Counted from the stretch's first letter, positions 26,617-35,906 are shown. The stretch is 64,000 bases of DNA from an uncultured Sphingomonadaceae bacterium (GCA_947493325.1 CANLQI010000001.1:1503375-1567374); one strand, 5' to 3'. Numbers and translations: made by a program. The notes: generated by a model from the sequence alone, not told the origin.

Positions 26617-26955
26617 ATGACCGCATTTCGTATTTTACTCATCGTCATATTCCTGGGCATTGCCGGATATACGACAGTGACAATATCAAATCACGGATGG
26701 GACCTGCTGCCCGTATTTTTCGGTGATATGCAGCAGATGGCCTGGCCCGGGCAGTTTAATTTCGATTTCATGTGTTTTCTTATCCTGTCCGCGCTGTGGG
26801 TCGCATGGCGGCATGCCTTTTCGGCGGGTGGCTTGCTGCTCGGTGCGATTGCAGCTGTGGGCGGCGCACTGTTCCTATCGGCCTATCTGCTGATTGCAAG
26901 TTTCCAGGTGGATGGTGACTATCGCAAATTGCTGCTGGGACCTTCGCGCGCCTAA
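26617..26955 (+). CDS. Small integral membrane protein
   Basis: The 112-residue protein has three predicted transmembrane helices (about residues 5-24, 50-66 and 70-96). It follows the propeller gene by 24 bp with SD GAGGAG, so the two are probably co-transcribed. No family was recognised, though the arrangement resembles small conserved sphingomonad membrane proteins. Its stop overlaps the stop of the convergent gene at 26952. Confidence 0.75.
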   Translation: MTAFRILLIVIFLGIAGYTTVTISNHGWDLLPVFFGDMQQMAWPGQFNFDFMCFLILSALWVAWRHAFSAGGLLLGAIAAVGGALFLSAYLLIASFQVDGDYRKLLLGPSRA

Positions 26956-27527
26956 CGCCAGCCCAAAGTCACCCAGCATTTGAGCGTGCGGAAAAAGGCG
27001 CGGCGCATGATCTTGCCGGAATTTTCACGCAGGCATTCGAACATTAGAGTGAGGCGTTCGCGCATTGTATGGTCTTTCTTGAGAAGGACATATTCATTAT
27101 TGCACCGGATCACCTGCCCCACGGTCGCGGATATACCGGATTTGAGTACACAGCCCAGCAACGGATCCACAGGGATTGGTAGCGACTGGATTGCCTCTTC
27201 CATGAACCCCGGCAAGCCATCAGGCACATCACTTTCATCTCTGACATCGCCGTCATCTTCGGCCAGCCTGGGATCATATCTGTCAACAAGCGGGAATTCA
27301 CGCTCCAGTTCGCCAATCTTGACGATTACAAGGTTGCGTTCCACATCGATGGTCACCGTGCCACCCACAGTATCGTTTATGCCAGTGGCGGGGTCATGGA
27401 CAGTAGCATCCACCTCAATGACATATTGGCTTTGCAGCGGATCGAAACCTTCCTCATCAAGATTGATTTCGACCCGATATCGTCGATCATTCCAGTCATC
27501 AAATTCTCTGCTCAATATCCGGGCCAT
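26952..27527 (-). CDS. Hypothetical protein, acidic
   Basis: The 191-residue product is MARILSREFDDWNDRRYRVE followed by beta-rich sequence with several VDATVHD and TVTIDVERNLVIV strands. It has an Asp/Glu-rich stretch (LAEDDGDVRDESDVPDG, about 90-106) and a basic C-terminus (KIMRRAFFRTLKC). No signal peptide, membrane segment or known motif was seen. It is convergent with the small membrane protein (stops overlap) and divergent from the FprA gene. I cannot name its family. Confidence 0.65.
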   Translation of the reverse strand: MARILSREFDDWNDRRYRVEINLDEEGFDPLQSQYVIEVDATVHDPATGINDTVGGTVTIDVERNLVIVKIGELEREFPLVDRYDPRLAEDDGDVRDESDVPDGLPGFMEEAIQSLPIPVDPLLGCVLKSGISATVGQVIRCNNEYVLLKKDHTMRERLTLMFECLRENSGKIMRRAFFRTLKCWVTLGWR

Positions 27528-27636
27528 TACTGTCTCTTCAAACCTTTACGTACGAAACGCTGCCAGAATACTCCACTCTTCCCTTTTTTGAAATAGCCGC
27601 TAGCATGATTACAAAAATATAACGGGGAGAGCTTGG

Positions 27637-28944
27637 ATGCGGCATCTGGCGATTATCGGGTCGGGCCCGGCGGGATATTATACCGCCGAAGCGGCGCAGA
27701 AAGCCTTTGGCGATGATGTACATATCGACATTATCGACCGCCTGCCCGTCCCCTACGGCCTGATCCGCTTTGGCGTTGCCCCCGATCACCAGTCGATCAA
27801 GAATGTGTCACGCCGTTATGAGAAAGTGGCGCTGACCGACAATGTCCGTTTTGCCGGCAATGTCAGCGTTGGCGATGATATCTCCGTGGCCGAGCTGCAG
27901 GAACTCTATGACGCGGTCATCCTCGCCACCGGCGCGCCCAATGACCGCACGCTGGATATTCCGGGCAGCGATCTGGATGGTGTGATTGGCAGCGCCGCTT
28001 TTGTCGGCTGGTATAACGGCCATCCCGATTTCGCGGAGCTGAACCCGCCACTGGATGGCAAGAATGTCGTGGTGGTCGGCAATGGCAATGTCGCGCTTGA
28101 TGTCGCGCGCATCCTGGCCAAGACCGAAACCGAATTTGCGGGCAGTGATATTGTCGGCCACGCACTTGAGGCACTCAAAGCGTCGGGTGTCGAGAAAATC
28201 ACCCTGCTCGGCCGGCGCGGACCGCACCAGATTGCGATGACGCCCAAGGAGCTAGGCGAACTGGGGCAGCTGGAGCGCGCCTGTCCGCGTATCGACCCCC
28301 ATGACCTGCCTGATGAGGGCGATGATGCCATGCTGGAACCCGGCATGCGCAAATCGGTCACGCACCTGCGCGCCTTTGCCGCCATTCCCGAAGAATATCG
28401 CGCCGATAAAAGCGTCGAGATCGATTTCGACTTTTTCGCCATGCCGGTCGAGGTGCAGGGCACAGGCAAAGTCGAAGCCGTGGTCATTGAGGAGACGGAG
28501 CTGGACGCGGATATGCGCTCAAAAGGCACGGGCAATCGCGCCACCATCCCCTGCGACATGCTGATCAGCTGTATCGGCTACCGCACCCCGCCAATCGAGG
28601 GCGTGCCCTATGAACATGGCCGCGGCCGTTTCGCGAGCGACGAGGGCCGGATCATGCCTGGCCTCTACTGTGTCGGCTGGGCACGGCGCGGGCCGACGGG
28701 CACGATCGGCACCAACCGGCCCGATGGCTATGCGATTGCCGACCTGATCGCGGAGGATATTGGTGAAGGCGCAGGCAAACAGGGCCGCGAAGGGCTGGAT
28801 GCATTGCTGGAGGCGCGCGGCACCGACCTTGTCACCTTCCGCGACTGGAAAAATATCGAACAGGCAGAAATAGGACGCGCCCGCGATGGCAGTCCGCGTG
28901 AGAAATTTGTGGATGTGGGTGACATGATCAAGGCGCGGGGTTAG
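27637..28944 (+). CDS. Ferredoxin--NADP+ reductase, FprA/adrenodoxin-reductase type
   Basis: This FAD enzyme passes electrons between NADPH and a ferredoxin, often for P450 or Fe-S assembly. The 435-residue product has FAD motif IIGSGPAGYYTAEAA (7-21), VPYGLIRFGVAPDHQS, NADPH motif VVVGNGNVALDVARILA, and C-terminal GWARRGPTGTIGTNRPDGY, all hallmarks of the mycobacterial FprA/adrenodoxin reductase family. A GGGGAGAG SD fixes the start. No ferredoxin or P450 gene is adjacent. Confidence 0.93.
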   Translation: MRHLAIIGSGPAGYYTAEAAQKAFGDDVHIDIIDRLPVPYGLIRFGVAPDHQSIKNVSRRYEKVALTDNVRFAGNVSVGDDISVAELQELYDAVILATGAPNDRTLDIPGSDLDGVIGSAAFVGWYNGHPDFAELNPPLDGKNVVVVGNGNVALDVARILAKTETEFAGSDIVGHALEALKASGVEKITLLGRRGPHQIAMTPKELGELGQLERACPRIDPHDLPDEGDDAMLEPGMRKSVTHLRAFAAIPEEYRADKSVEIDFDFFAMPVEVQGTGKVEAVVIEETELDADMRSKGTGNRATIPCDMLISCIGYRTPPIEGVPYEHGRGRFASDEGRIMPGLYCVGWARRGPTGTIGTNRPDGYAIADLIAEDIGEGAGKQGREGLDALLEARGTDLVTFRDWKNIEQAEIGRARDGSPREKFVDVGDMIKARG

Positions 28945-29119
28945 GGCAAGACCTCTCCCATGTGGAAAGGTTCAGGATTGCCTTTGCCATCCCAAAAAAA
29001 CACGCGCCCATACGATTTTATTTGCCGGAATTTCGAATCGGAATTATATAGCGATTTGGCAGCGACCAATGTGGTTCTAACATTAGCTGGGCTGCCCGCT
29101 TTCTAAAGGAAAAAAGAAG

Positions 29120-29470
29120 ATGTTTGTTACTGTAACTTCGGTAGCAGCCATGCTTGTCATGGCATCGGTACCTGCCGACAACATGGAACTCGCGCGCAAG
29201 GCGTATAACAATTGCGTGACGGACAATATGATCGTTCAGCTGGACAAAAGCGCGGACGCGGATGCTTACGAGAAATCGCTGAAGGGCATTTGTGCCGCGG
29301 AGCAGAAACAGTTTGTCGCAGCAATCATCCAGTATGAACGCAGCGAAGGCGCATCCGCCTCGGAAGCCAAAGAAATTGCCGAGGTAGAAGTGCAGATAGT
29401 GCTGGAAGATTCGGTGGAATATTATGCCGAGCACAGCGCCGAAGGAACCCGCCCCGAAAAGGAGGCATAA
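29120..29470 (+). CDS. Small secreted hypothetical protein
   Basis: The 116-residue product has a short signal (MFVTVTSVAAMLVMASVPA) and then an acidic helical domain with two cysteines (NNCVTD and KGICAAEQ), which could form a disulfide in the periplasm. A strong SD (AGGAAAAAAG) precedes it and a clear terminator follows, so it is a genuine monocistronic gene. The family was not recognised. Confidence 0.72.
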   Translation: MFVTVTSVAAMLVMASVPADNMELARKAYNNCVTDNMIVQLDKSADADAYEKSLKGICAAEQKQFVAAIIQYERSEGASASEAKEIAEVEVQIVLEDSVEYYAEHSAEGTRPEKEA

Positions 29471-29498
29471 GCCGGGGCAATCAGGCAAACTTGAAAAC

Positions 29499-29533
29499 GG
29501 GCCGCGGGGATGATCCAGCGGCCCTTTCTTTTT
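29499..29533 (+). terminator. Rho-independent terminator
   Basis: GGGCCGC (29499-29505) pairs with GCGGCCC (29518-29524) and is followed by TTTCTTTTT. It closes the small secreted-protein transcript. Confidence 0.85.
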
Positions 29534-29620
29534 GCATGCGCTAATTTCGACAAGGCCGAGAATAGTGGCTATAACGCACAAAAGCCCTTCCCTTGAGAGA
29601 GGGATTTGCGGGAGAGACAC

Positions 29621-31363
29621 ATGCACGACCTACTCATCACCGGCGGAACGATTGTCGATGGCAGCGGCGGGGCTGCGTACAAGGCGGATATCGCCATTGA
29701 TGGCGACCTGATCACGCGGATCGGCAGTGATCTGGGTGAGGCGCGCGAGGTGATTGACGCCACTGGCCGTATTGTTGCGCCGGGTTTTGTCGACGTGCAC
29801 ACCCATTATGACGGTCAGGCGACCTGGGACGATGAAATGGCCCCGTCCAGCTGGCACGGCGTGACCACGGTGGTGATGGGCAATTGCGGTGTCGGTTTCG
29901 CGCCGGCAAAGCCCGACAAGCATGACTGGCTGATCGGCCTGATGGAAGGCGTGGAGGATATTCCGGGTGCCGCATTATCCGAGGGGATGCAATGGAACTG
30001 GGAGAGTTTTCCGGGTTATATGGACGCGCTGGAAGCCATGCCGCGCACCATTGATATCGCCACCCATGTCCCGCATGGCGCGGTGCGTGCCTATGTGATG
30101 GGGCAGCGCGGCGCGGACAATGAGGAACCCACCGAAGACGATATCGCCGCCATGTCGGACATTGTCGAGGAAGGGCTTCGTGCCGGCGCACTCGGCTTTT
30201 CGACATCGCGCACCGTGCTGCACAAATCGATAGACGGCGAGCTGGTCCCCGGCACCACCGCGACCGAGCCTGAACTAGTGGGTCTTGGCCGCGCGATGGG
30301 GCGCGTGGGATATGGCGTATTCGAGCTGACATCCGACCTGCTGCCCGAATGGGATGAGTTTGGCTGGATGAGCCGTTTATCAAAGGAAACCGGGCTGCCG
30401 GTGAGTTTCTCCATGCTGCAGTCGCCCGTCAAACAGATGTCTTGGCAGGATCAGATGGCCTCGACCAAGGCCGCCAATGACGATGGCGCGAATATCGTCG
30501 CGCAGATTGGACTGCGCGGTATTGGCGTCATCATGAACTGGCGCGGCACCGTGCATCCCTTCATGATGAAACCCAGCTGGCAGGAAATCGAAAACCTCCC
30601 CTGGAAAGAACAGTACGCAACGCTTTCCAACCCTGCGTTCAGGGCGAAGCTGCTGGCCGAGGAAAACCTGCCGCCGCCCTCCCCCGATATGGCCGCGTTT
30701 TTCATCCTGGTCACCGCCGCATGGGCAATGCAGTTTCCGCTGGGCGAGGATTTCTCATACGAACCCACCCGTGAGGAAAGTATTTTCGGCTTTGCGCAAG
30801 ACGCGGGCAAGGATCCGCAGGAATATGCCTATGACCAGCTGATGGCGGATGGTGGCAATGGCCTCATCTACCTGCCAATCCTCAACTATATGGACGGCAA
30901 TCTCGATTTTACCCGCGGCCTGCTGGAGCGTGAGGATATTGTCGTGTCGCTGTCCGATGGCGGGGCGCATTGCGGTACGATCTGCGACGCGGCGGCGCCG
31001 ACATTCTTGCTCAGCCATTGGACGCGCGACCGGGACCGCGGAACGATCCCACTCGCGCTCGCGATCAAGCGGCAATGCCATGACACCGCGCGGCTATATG
31101 GCCTGAACGACCGGGGCCTGCTGAAGCCCGGCTATCTCGCCGATATCAACGTGATTGATTATGAAAACCTGCGCCTCGAAAAGCCCTATCTGGCATTCGA
31201 TCTGCCCGCGGGCGGCAAACGCTTTCTGCAAAAGGCCAGCGGCTATGATGTGACGGTCAAGTCCGGCGTCGTGACATTCCGCAGCGGCGAAGTTACCAAG
31301 GCCCGGCCAGGCACCCTGATCCGCGGCCCGCAAAGCGCGGAAGCAAAAGAGGCGGCGGAATGA
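29621..31363 (+). CDS. N-acyl-D-amino-acid deacylase family amidohydrolase
   Basis: The 580-residue product starts [17 protein letters not shown] behind SD GGGAGAG. The amidohydrolase_3/D-aminoacylase signature is clear: [20 protein letters not shown] (metal-binding HTH), [14 protein letters not shown], the later [17 protein letters not shown] Asp/His site, and the end beta-sandwich [15 protein letters not shown]. It hydrolyses N-acyl or related amide bonds; the substrate is unknown. It lacks a signal peptide, so it is cytoplasmic. The adjoining intergenic region begins the DUF559 hairpin element. Confidence 0.88.
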   Translation: MHDLLITGGTIVDGSGGAAYKADIAIDGDLITRIGSDLGEAREVIDATGRIVAPGFVDVHTHYDGQATWDDEMAPSSWHGVTTVVMGNCGVGFAPAKPDKHDWLIGLMEGVEDIPGAALSEGMQWNWESFPGYMDALEAMPRTIDIATHVPHGAVRAYVMGQRGADNEEPTEDDIAAMSDIVEEGLRAGALGFSTSRTVLHKSIDGELVPGTTATEPELVGLGRAMGRVGYGVFELTSDLLPEWDEFGWMSRLSKETGLPVSFSMLQSPVKQMSWQDQMASTKAANDDGANIVAQIGLRGIGVIMNWRGTVHPFMMKPSWQEIENLPWKEQYATLSNPAFRAKLLAEENLPPPSPDMAAFFILVTAAWAMQFPLGEDFSYEPTREESIFGFAQDAGKDPQEYAYDQLMADGGNGLIYLPILNYMDGNLDFTRGLLEREDIVVSLSDGGAHCGTICDAAAPTFLLSHWTRDRDRGTIPLALAIKRQCHDTARLYGLNDRGLLKPGYLADINVIDYENLRLEKPYLAFDLPAGGKRFLQKASGYDVTVKSGVVTFRSGEVTKARPGTLIRGPQSAEAKEAAE

Positions 31364-31371
31364 TGCGCAAT

Positions 31372-31857
31372 CCTCTCCCTTAGGGAGAGGAATATGGAGA
31401 CTTACCAGCTTGCTGGTTAGTCGCAATTGGTGAGGGGATCGGGCGTTCCGGAAACATCAAGCGTTTGTGCTATCCGTTCAATAACACCTTCCAGATTCTG
31501 GAAAACTTCGCCATTCCAAAATCGCAACACTATATATCCAGCAGACTCGATCGCAGCCGTACGTTCCAAATCTCTATGATTATCAACATGCTGACTGCCA
31601 TCCAGTTCGATGACCAGCCCTGCATCATGACAGAGAAAATCAGCGATGAAATCGCCAATCGGAGCTTGTCGCCTGAATTTCTTTCCGAGTAATTGGCGTC
31701 CGCGAAGCCGCGACCACAATATTGCTTCGGCTTCGGTTTGCGATTGTCTGAGCTTGCGCGCGGTAGATATAAGGCGCTTCATCAGGCGGCTATTCCCCTC
31801 ACCTACTGCGACTAGGCAACAAGTTGCCAAGTCTCGCTGTCCTCTCCCTGTGGGAGA
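31372..31857. mobile_element. Hairpin-bracketed element carrying a DUF559 gene
   Basis: The left end has a terminal hairpin CCTCTCCC/GGGAGAGG (31372-31390), then AATATGGA, a compound hairpin GACT-ACCAGC-GCTGGT-AGTC (31399-31422) and TTGGTGAGGGG. The right end has the mirror image: CCCCTCACC, hairpin GACT-GGCAAC-GTTGCC-AGTC (31810-31833), and terminal hairpin TCTCCC/GGGAGA (31843-31857). The inner stems differ in sequence but keep pairing. The DUF559 gene fills the middle, and its stop codon lies in the left hairpin. A copy with the gene replaced by about 25 bp lies at 46566-46728. No target duplication was seen. Confidence 0.8.
31417..31782 (-). CDS. DUF559 (Vsr-like PD-(D/E)XK) endonuclease-domain protein
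   Basis: The 121-residue product (start MKRLISTARKLRQ) is of normal DUF559 length. Motifs are QTEAEAILWSRLRG, GKKFRRQAPIGDFIADFLC, the catalytic-like VIELDGSQH, and GYIVLRFWNGEVFQNLEGV, as in very-short-patch-repair-related nucleases. A longer frame starting in the right repeat arm (MATCCLVAVGEG) is rejected because the same peptide is encoded by the empty element at 46566. Its stop codon and last codons (LTNCD) come from the left repeat arm, so the gene is part of the element. DNA cleavage activity is inferred from the family. Confidence 0.9.
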   Translation of the reverse strand: MKRLISTARKLRQSQTEAEAILWSRLRGRQLLGKKFRRQAPIGDFIADFLCHDAGLVIELDGSQHVDNHRDLERTAAIESAGYIVLRFWNGEVFQNLEGVIERIAQTLDVSGTPDPLTNCD

Positions 31858-31864
31858 AGACAGA

Positions 31865-32986
31865 TCACACCCGCATCGGCATCAGGACGTAGAGCGCCTC
31901 AGACTTGTCGCTTTCGCGGATCAGTGTGGGGGCGCTGGCGTCGGCGAGGTGGAGCTCCACGCTGTCGCTTTCGACTTGGGCCAATATGTCGAGCAGATAG
32001 CGGGCGTTGAAGCCGATTTCAAAGCCATCACTTTTATAATCGCCAGACACTTCTTCCGCCGCCGTACCGTTTTCGGGTGAAGTGACGGAAAGCGTGATCT
32101 TGTCGGTATCCAGCGCCATTTTGACCGCACGGGTTTTTTCCGACGCAATGGTTGCCACACGGTCAACCGATGCCTGAAGCGCCTTGGGGTCAATTTTAAG
32201 CAGCTTGTCATTGCCGGTCGGGATGACACGGCTGTAATCGGGGAAAGTCCCGTCAATCAGCTTCGATGTCAGGATCGCTGTGCCCATGGTAAAGCGGATC
32301 TTGCTTGCCGACAGGTCGATCAGGACATTCTTGTCGCCGCGCTCACCTAGCAGCTTGTGCAGTTCAGCCACGCATTTGCGCGGCACAATCACGTCGGGCA
32401 TGCCTTCGGCGCCATCGGGCCGGTCCAGCGTCACCCGCGCGAGGCGGTGGCCGTCGGTCGCGGCGGCTTTCAATACCGCGCGGTCGTCATCATCGGCAAC
32501 GTGCAGGAAAATACCGTTCAGGTAGTAGCGTGTTTCTTCCGTGGAAATCGCAAAACGTGTTTTTTCGATCAGGTTGATGAGCTCTGCCGCCGGCAGTTCA
32601 AAACTGGTCGGCAGATCGCCTTCGGCAATCATTGGGAAATCATCGCGCGGCAGGGTCGGCAGACTGAAGCGGCTGCGGCCCGCTTTCACCAGCATCTTGC
32701 CATCCGCCGCGTCGAGCAGCACTTCGCTGCCCTCGGGCAGTTTGCGGGCAATTTCAAACAATGTGTGCGCCGATACGGTGATCGATCCCGCGCTTTCCAC
32801 AGCCGATGCGCTCATTGTTTCGATAACCTGCAAATCCAGATCCGTCGCGGTGAAACGCAGGCTGCCGTCTTCGCCCGCTTCGATTAGGACATTGGACAGA
32901 ATGGGAATGGTGTTGCGCCGCTCCACAACCGACTGCACATGGCCCAGGCTTTTTAGCAGCACCGCGCGTTCAATGGTCGCCTTCAT
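31865..32986 (-). CDS. dnaN: DNA polymerase III beta subunit (sliding clamp)
   Basis: The clamp tethers polymerases to DNA. The start MKATIERAVLLKSLGHVQSV at 32986 gives 373 residues, the family norm; the upstream extension is not conserved. Features include TIPILSNVLIEA, GKMLVKAGRSRFSLPTLPRDDFP, and the C-terminal VLMPMRV, which matches the conserved clamp end xMPMRL. It is not beside dnaA here, as is common in alphaproteobacteria. The DUF559 element lies directly downstream. Confidence 0.97.
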   Translation of the reverse strand: MKATIERAVLLKSLGHVQSVVERRNTIPILSNVLIEAGEDGSLRFTATDLDLQVIETMSASAVESAGSITVSAHTLFEIARKLPEGSEVLLDAADGKMLVKAGRSRFSLPTLPRDDFPMIAEGDLPTSFELPAAELINLIEKTRFAISTEETRYYLNGIFLHVADDDDRAVLKAAATDGHRLARVTLDRPDGAEGMPDVIVPRKCVAELHKLLGERGDKNVLIDLSASKIRFTMGTAILTSKLIDGTFPDYSRVIPTGNDKLLKIDPKALQASVDRVATIASEKTRAVKMALDTDKITLSVTSPENGTAAEEVSGDYKSDGFEIGFNARYLLDILAQVESDSVELHLADASAPTLIRESDKSEALYVLMPMRV

Positions 32987-33267
32987 GGTAATTCCCCTAA
33001 CTTGCTTCATCCGGCCATATGGGGCCAGACAATGAATATGGTTACTGCATACGATCGTGTAACGAAACGCTGCATGAAACATCCTTACCAACTATGGTTT
33101 TCGGGGCAAGCATATAGGCCGCATATGATGAGTAAATTGTGGAAAAAATCCATATCCGGCCCAAGGCGGCCTATCAAACTCATACGTAACATTCACGATA
33201 TGACGGAATCTATGGCCGCCAACAATCGCTGTTGCAATTTGGCGTATGGGGCGCAAAAGATGGCGCA

Positions 33268-33921
33268 ATGACAGCATCTGTTCCTCTTGCGACGCTCAAG
33301 GGCCGCTTTTTTATCGCCCGGCACGGCGAAACCGTGTTCAATGCCGCCGCACGGCTGCAGGGCGACCGTGTGCACACACCGCTTACCCGCGCGGGTTTTG
33401 CGCAGGCGGATACCATGGGGCAGGAACTGCGCGCCTATCTGGGTGCAAAACCGGATATTGAATTACATGTATCCAGCGCAGGCCGCGCGCTGCAGACGCT
33501 TGCGATCATCACTGAACATCTGCAGCTCGACTGGCATAGTGCGCGCGGCGATGACCGGCTGAAAGAAATCGGCATGGGCAGCTATGGCGGGAAATATTAT
33601 GCGCACGTGGCGGAGGAATATGGCGATATTGTCGACCGCGACACCATGCTTCTGCGCCCTGCGCCTGATGGTGAAAATTACATGCAAATCGCCATGCGAA
33701 TGGTGGACTGGCTGGGCGATCATGGCGCAGGTGACGGCGACAGGCTGATTATCATGCACGGTATTTCCAGCCGCGTGCTGCGCGGGATATTGCTGGAGCT
33801 GCCGCCCGACGAGACATATGGCGCACCCGTTGCCGGTAGCCTGACGCAGGGATCCATCGTGTGCATCGAAAATGGCGTGGAACAGGTGATTATCGAAGGC
33901 AAAGGCGGGCAGCGGGCGTGA
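33268..33921 (+). CDS. Histidine phosphatase (phosphoglycerate mutase-like)
   Basis: The 217-residue product starts MTASVPLATLKGRFFIARHG. The RHG motif (FIARHGETVFN), RLQGDRVHTPLTRAG, a second phospho-pocket Glu in LKEIGMGSYGG, and the HGISSRVLRG His are all present. These are cofactor-independent-fold phosphatases/mutases of varied substrate. It is divergent from dnaN. Its stop overlaps a GTG (33918) that could start a longer form of the next protein. Confidence 0.9.
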   Translation: MTASVPLATLKGRFFIARHGETVFNAAARLQGDRVHTPLTRAGFAQADTMGQELRAYLGAKPDIELHVSSAGRALQTLAIITEHLQLDWHSARGDDRLKEIGMGSYGGKYYAHVAEEYGDIVDRDTMLLRPAPDGENYMQIAMRMVDWLGDHGAGDGDRLIIMHGISSRVLRGILLELPPDETYGAPVAGSLTQGSIVCIENGVEQVIIEGKGGQRA

Positions 33922-33952
33922 GCAATTTCATCATACAATCAATCCAATCCGC

Positions 33953-34022
33953 ATTCCTGCGAAAGCAGCAATCCAGAACAGCAAAGCGCAATTCTGCCCT
34001 AGGCTCCTGCTTTCGCAGGAGC
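33953..34022. repeat. Bipartite REP element overlapping a ribosome-binding site
   Basis: The left palindrome ATTCCTGCGAAAGCAGCAAT (33953-33972) and the right palindrome GCTCCTGCTTTCGCAGGAGC (34003-34022) face each other. The right arm ends in AGGAG, 7 nt before the ATG at 34029. The same pair of palindrome types occurs at 35837-35906. Confidence 0.85.
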
Positions 34023-34028
34023 ATCGTT

Positions 34029-34508
34029 ATGGCCGCACTGGCTCTCGCTGCGATCTCCGCCCCTGCATTTGCCAAGGACAATCTGGGTATATTCGATAGC
34101 TGGGGCGCATTCCGTGATGCAGCTACCCCGCGGTGCTACGCCATTGCAGAGCCCGAACTGAGCAGAGGCAAGGCTGATTATACCCCCTATGCCTCTGTCG
34201 GATACTGGCCGAAACGCGGCGTGCGCGGACAAGTGCATTTCCGCCTTAGCCGCGATATTGCCGAGGGCGCGAAAATCGACCTGCGCATCCGCAGCAGGCA
34301 CTTCACGCTAACCGGCGGCGGCGCAGATGCCTGGGCAACTGGCAAAGCCATGGACGCCGCGATAACAGCGGCCATGCGTTCGGGCGGCGATATGCGCATA
34401 TTGGTCCGCGGCAAGGATGGCCGCATGGTACGTGACGATTACCGCCTGCGTGGCGCCGCCACTGCGATGGATGCCGCCGCGCTGGGGTGCGCACGGCTGA
34501 AACGCTGA
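34029..34508 (+). CDS. Secreted hypothetical protein
   Basis: The 159-residue product starts MAALALAAISAPAFAKDN with a short signal peptide, then has an SxxGAFRDAATPRCYAIAEP segment and a basic beta-rich domain (GVRGQVHFRLSRD and MRILVRGKDGRMV). It distantly resembles invasion-associated-locus-B-like proteins. The SD AGGAG is part of a REP palindrome. If translation instead starts at GTG 33918, coupled to the phosphatase stop, the REP would be translated (SCFRRSIV) and give a more normal basic signal start. The exact start is uncertain. Confidence 0.7.
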   Translation: MAALALAAISAPAFAKDNLGIFDSWGAFRDAATPRCYAIAEPELSRGKADYTPYASVGYWPKRGVRGQVHFRLSRDIAEGAKIDLRIRSRHFTLTGGGADAWATGKAMDAAITAAMRSGGDMRILVRGKDGRMVRDDYRLRGAATAMDAAALGCARLKR

Positions 34509-34586
34509 TTGCCTCTGCGCTTCTGAATGCAGGCATGGCGATGGGCATTACAGTAAAATGATCGCAAAAATGTGATTACTACTTGG

Positions 34587-35711
34587 CTAAAACTGAAATG
34601 CGGGCTGGACCGGTGTCGCCCCTTCTCCCTCCTCAACATCACTTTCTTCCCCATGCACGCCTTCCAGCGCGGACAGGGTAATACCCATCAACCGCACCCC
34701 CTTTGCAACCGGAATCTGGTCGCCCAGCAACACATGACCGATTTCGGCAAACTCCTGTTTATCCTTTATCCAGCGGTCAAGCGAGCGCGCACGGGTGATC
34801 TGCACGAAATCGGCAAACTTGATTTTCAGCGTCACGGTGCGCCCGCGCGCTTCATTTTTTTCGATCCGTTCCCAGACAATATCGACCACGGCGTCCAGCG
34901 CCTCGCGCAGTTCGGTCTCGGTCCATTTGTCCTCGCCATAGGTGCGCTCCCCGCCAATTGATTTTCGGATGCGGTTGGGTTTGACTGCGCGGTCGTCAAT
35001 CCCGCGTGCAGCAAGATAAAGATAGCTGCCCCATGACCCAAATTTTTCGCACAGCCACTCCTCCGTTTTTGCGGCCAGGTCCGCACCGGTTTCAATACCG
35101 AGACGCGCCATTTTCTCGCCCGTACGCGGACCAACACCGTGGAACCGCCGCACCGGTAAGCTGGCAACGAAGGCCGGGCCGCGCCTGGGCGGGATCACGC
35201 AAATGCCATCGGGTTTGTTTTGGTCGCTCGCAATCTTGGCGATAAACTTGTTGTACGACACGCCCGCACTGGCGGTCAGCCGCGTTACTTCCCTGATCCG
35301 CGCGCGAATAGCCTCGGCAACCAATGTGGCCGAGCCAATGCCCTGCTTGTCCTCGGTCACATCCAGATAGGCCTCGTCAAGCGACAATGGTTCGATCAAG
35401 TCGGTATGTTCGGCGAAAATCTCCCGTATCTGCCGTGATACTTCGCGGTAGACTTCAAACCGGTGTTTCACGAATATCAGGTCGGGGCACCGCCGCTGCG
35501 CCGTAACCGACGGCATGGCCGATTTTACCCCGAATTTGCGCGCTTCATAGCTGGCCGCCGCGACCACGCCGCGCTTGGATGACCCACCCACTGCAACAGG
35601 CTTGCCGCGCAGTTCGGGATGGTCGCGCTGTTCGACGCTTGCGAAAAACGCATCCATATCGATATGGATAATCTTGCGCTGCGGCGCATCCGATTCTGTC
35701 TCGTCAGACAT
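34587..35711 (-). CDS. dinB: DNA polymerase IV (Y-family translesion polymerase)
   Basis: The 374-residue product starts MSDETESDAPQRKIIHIDMD. It has the Y-family motifs IHIDMDAFFASVEQRD (catalytic Asp), PLSLDEAYLDVT (catalytic DE) and SAGVSYNKFIAKIASDQNKPDG, then helix-hairpin-helix VRRFHGVGPRTGEKMARLGI and the little-finger domain. It ends PVQPAFQF, a possible but imperfect clamp-binding tail. It copies past lesions with low fidelity. No LexA box was identified upstream. It stands alone. Confidence 0.95.
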   Translation of the reverse strand: MSDETESDAPQRKIIHIDMDAFFASVEQRDHPELRGKPVAVGGSSKRGVVAAASYEARKFGVKSAMPSVTAQRRCPDLIFVKHRFEVYREVSRQIREIFAEHTDLIEPLSLDEAYLDVTEDKQGIGSATLVAEAIRARIREVTRLTASAGVSYNKFIAKIASDQNKPDGICVIPPRRGPAFVASLPVRRFHGVGPRTGEKMARLGIETGADLAAKTEEWLCEKFGSWGSYLYLAARGIDDRAVKPNRIRKSIGGERTYGEDKWTETELREALDAVVDIVWERIEKNEARGRTVTLKIKFADFVQITRARSLDRWIKDKQEFAEIGHVLLGDQIPVAKGVRLMGITLSALEGVHGEESDVEEGEGATPVQPAFQF

Positions 35712-35836
35712 GCACACCATGATAGATCGGGAACATGTGGGGAACAAGAGTAGATAAGGAGATTCATAATCATCTTAATCCCACATTGTTCTAATCCTAA
35801 AAGTGGTATCCTGTCCAAACTGTGGAATATAACCGT

Positions 35837-35906
35837 GCTCCTGCGAAAGCAGGAGCCCAGGGCAAATTAGTGCTACAGCGCTCTGGATTCCTGCTTTCGC
35901 AGGAAT
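35837..35906. repeat. Bipartite REP element
   Basis: GCTCCTGCGAAAGCAGGAGC (35837-35856) and ATTCCTGCTTTCGCAGGAAT (35887-35906) are perfect palindromes separated by 30 bp. The 306-bp gap between dinB and the metC-like gene holds this element and the promoters of both; nothing else was seen in it. Confidence 0.88.

Noticed and set aside
31783-31830. Longer start for the DUF559 protein (MATCCLVAVGEG)
   Set aside because: The same peptide is encoded by the gene-less repeat copy near 46698, so these codons are repeat arm, not conserved protein.
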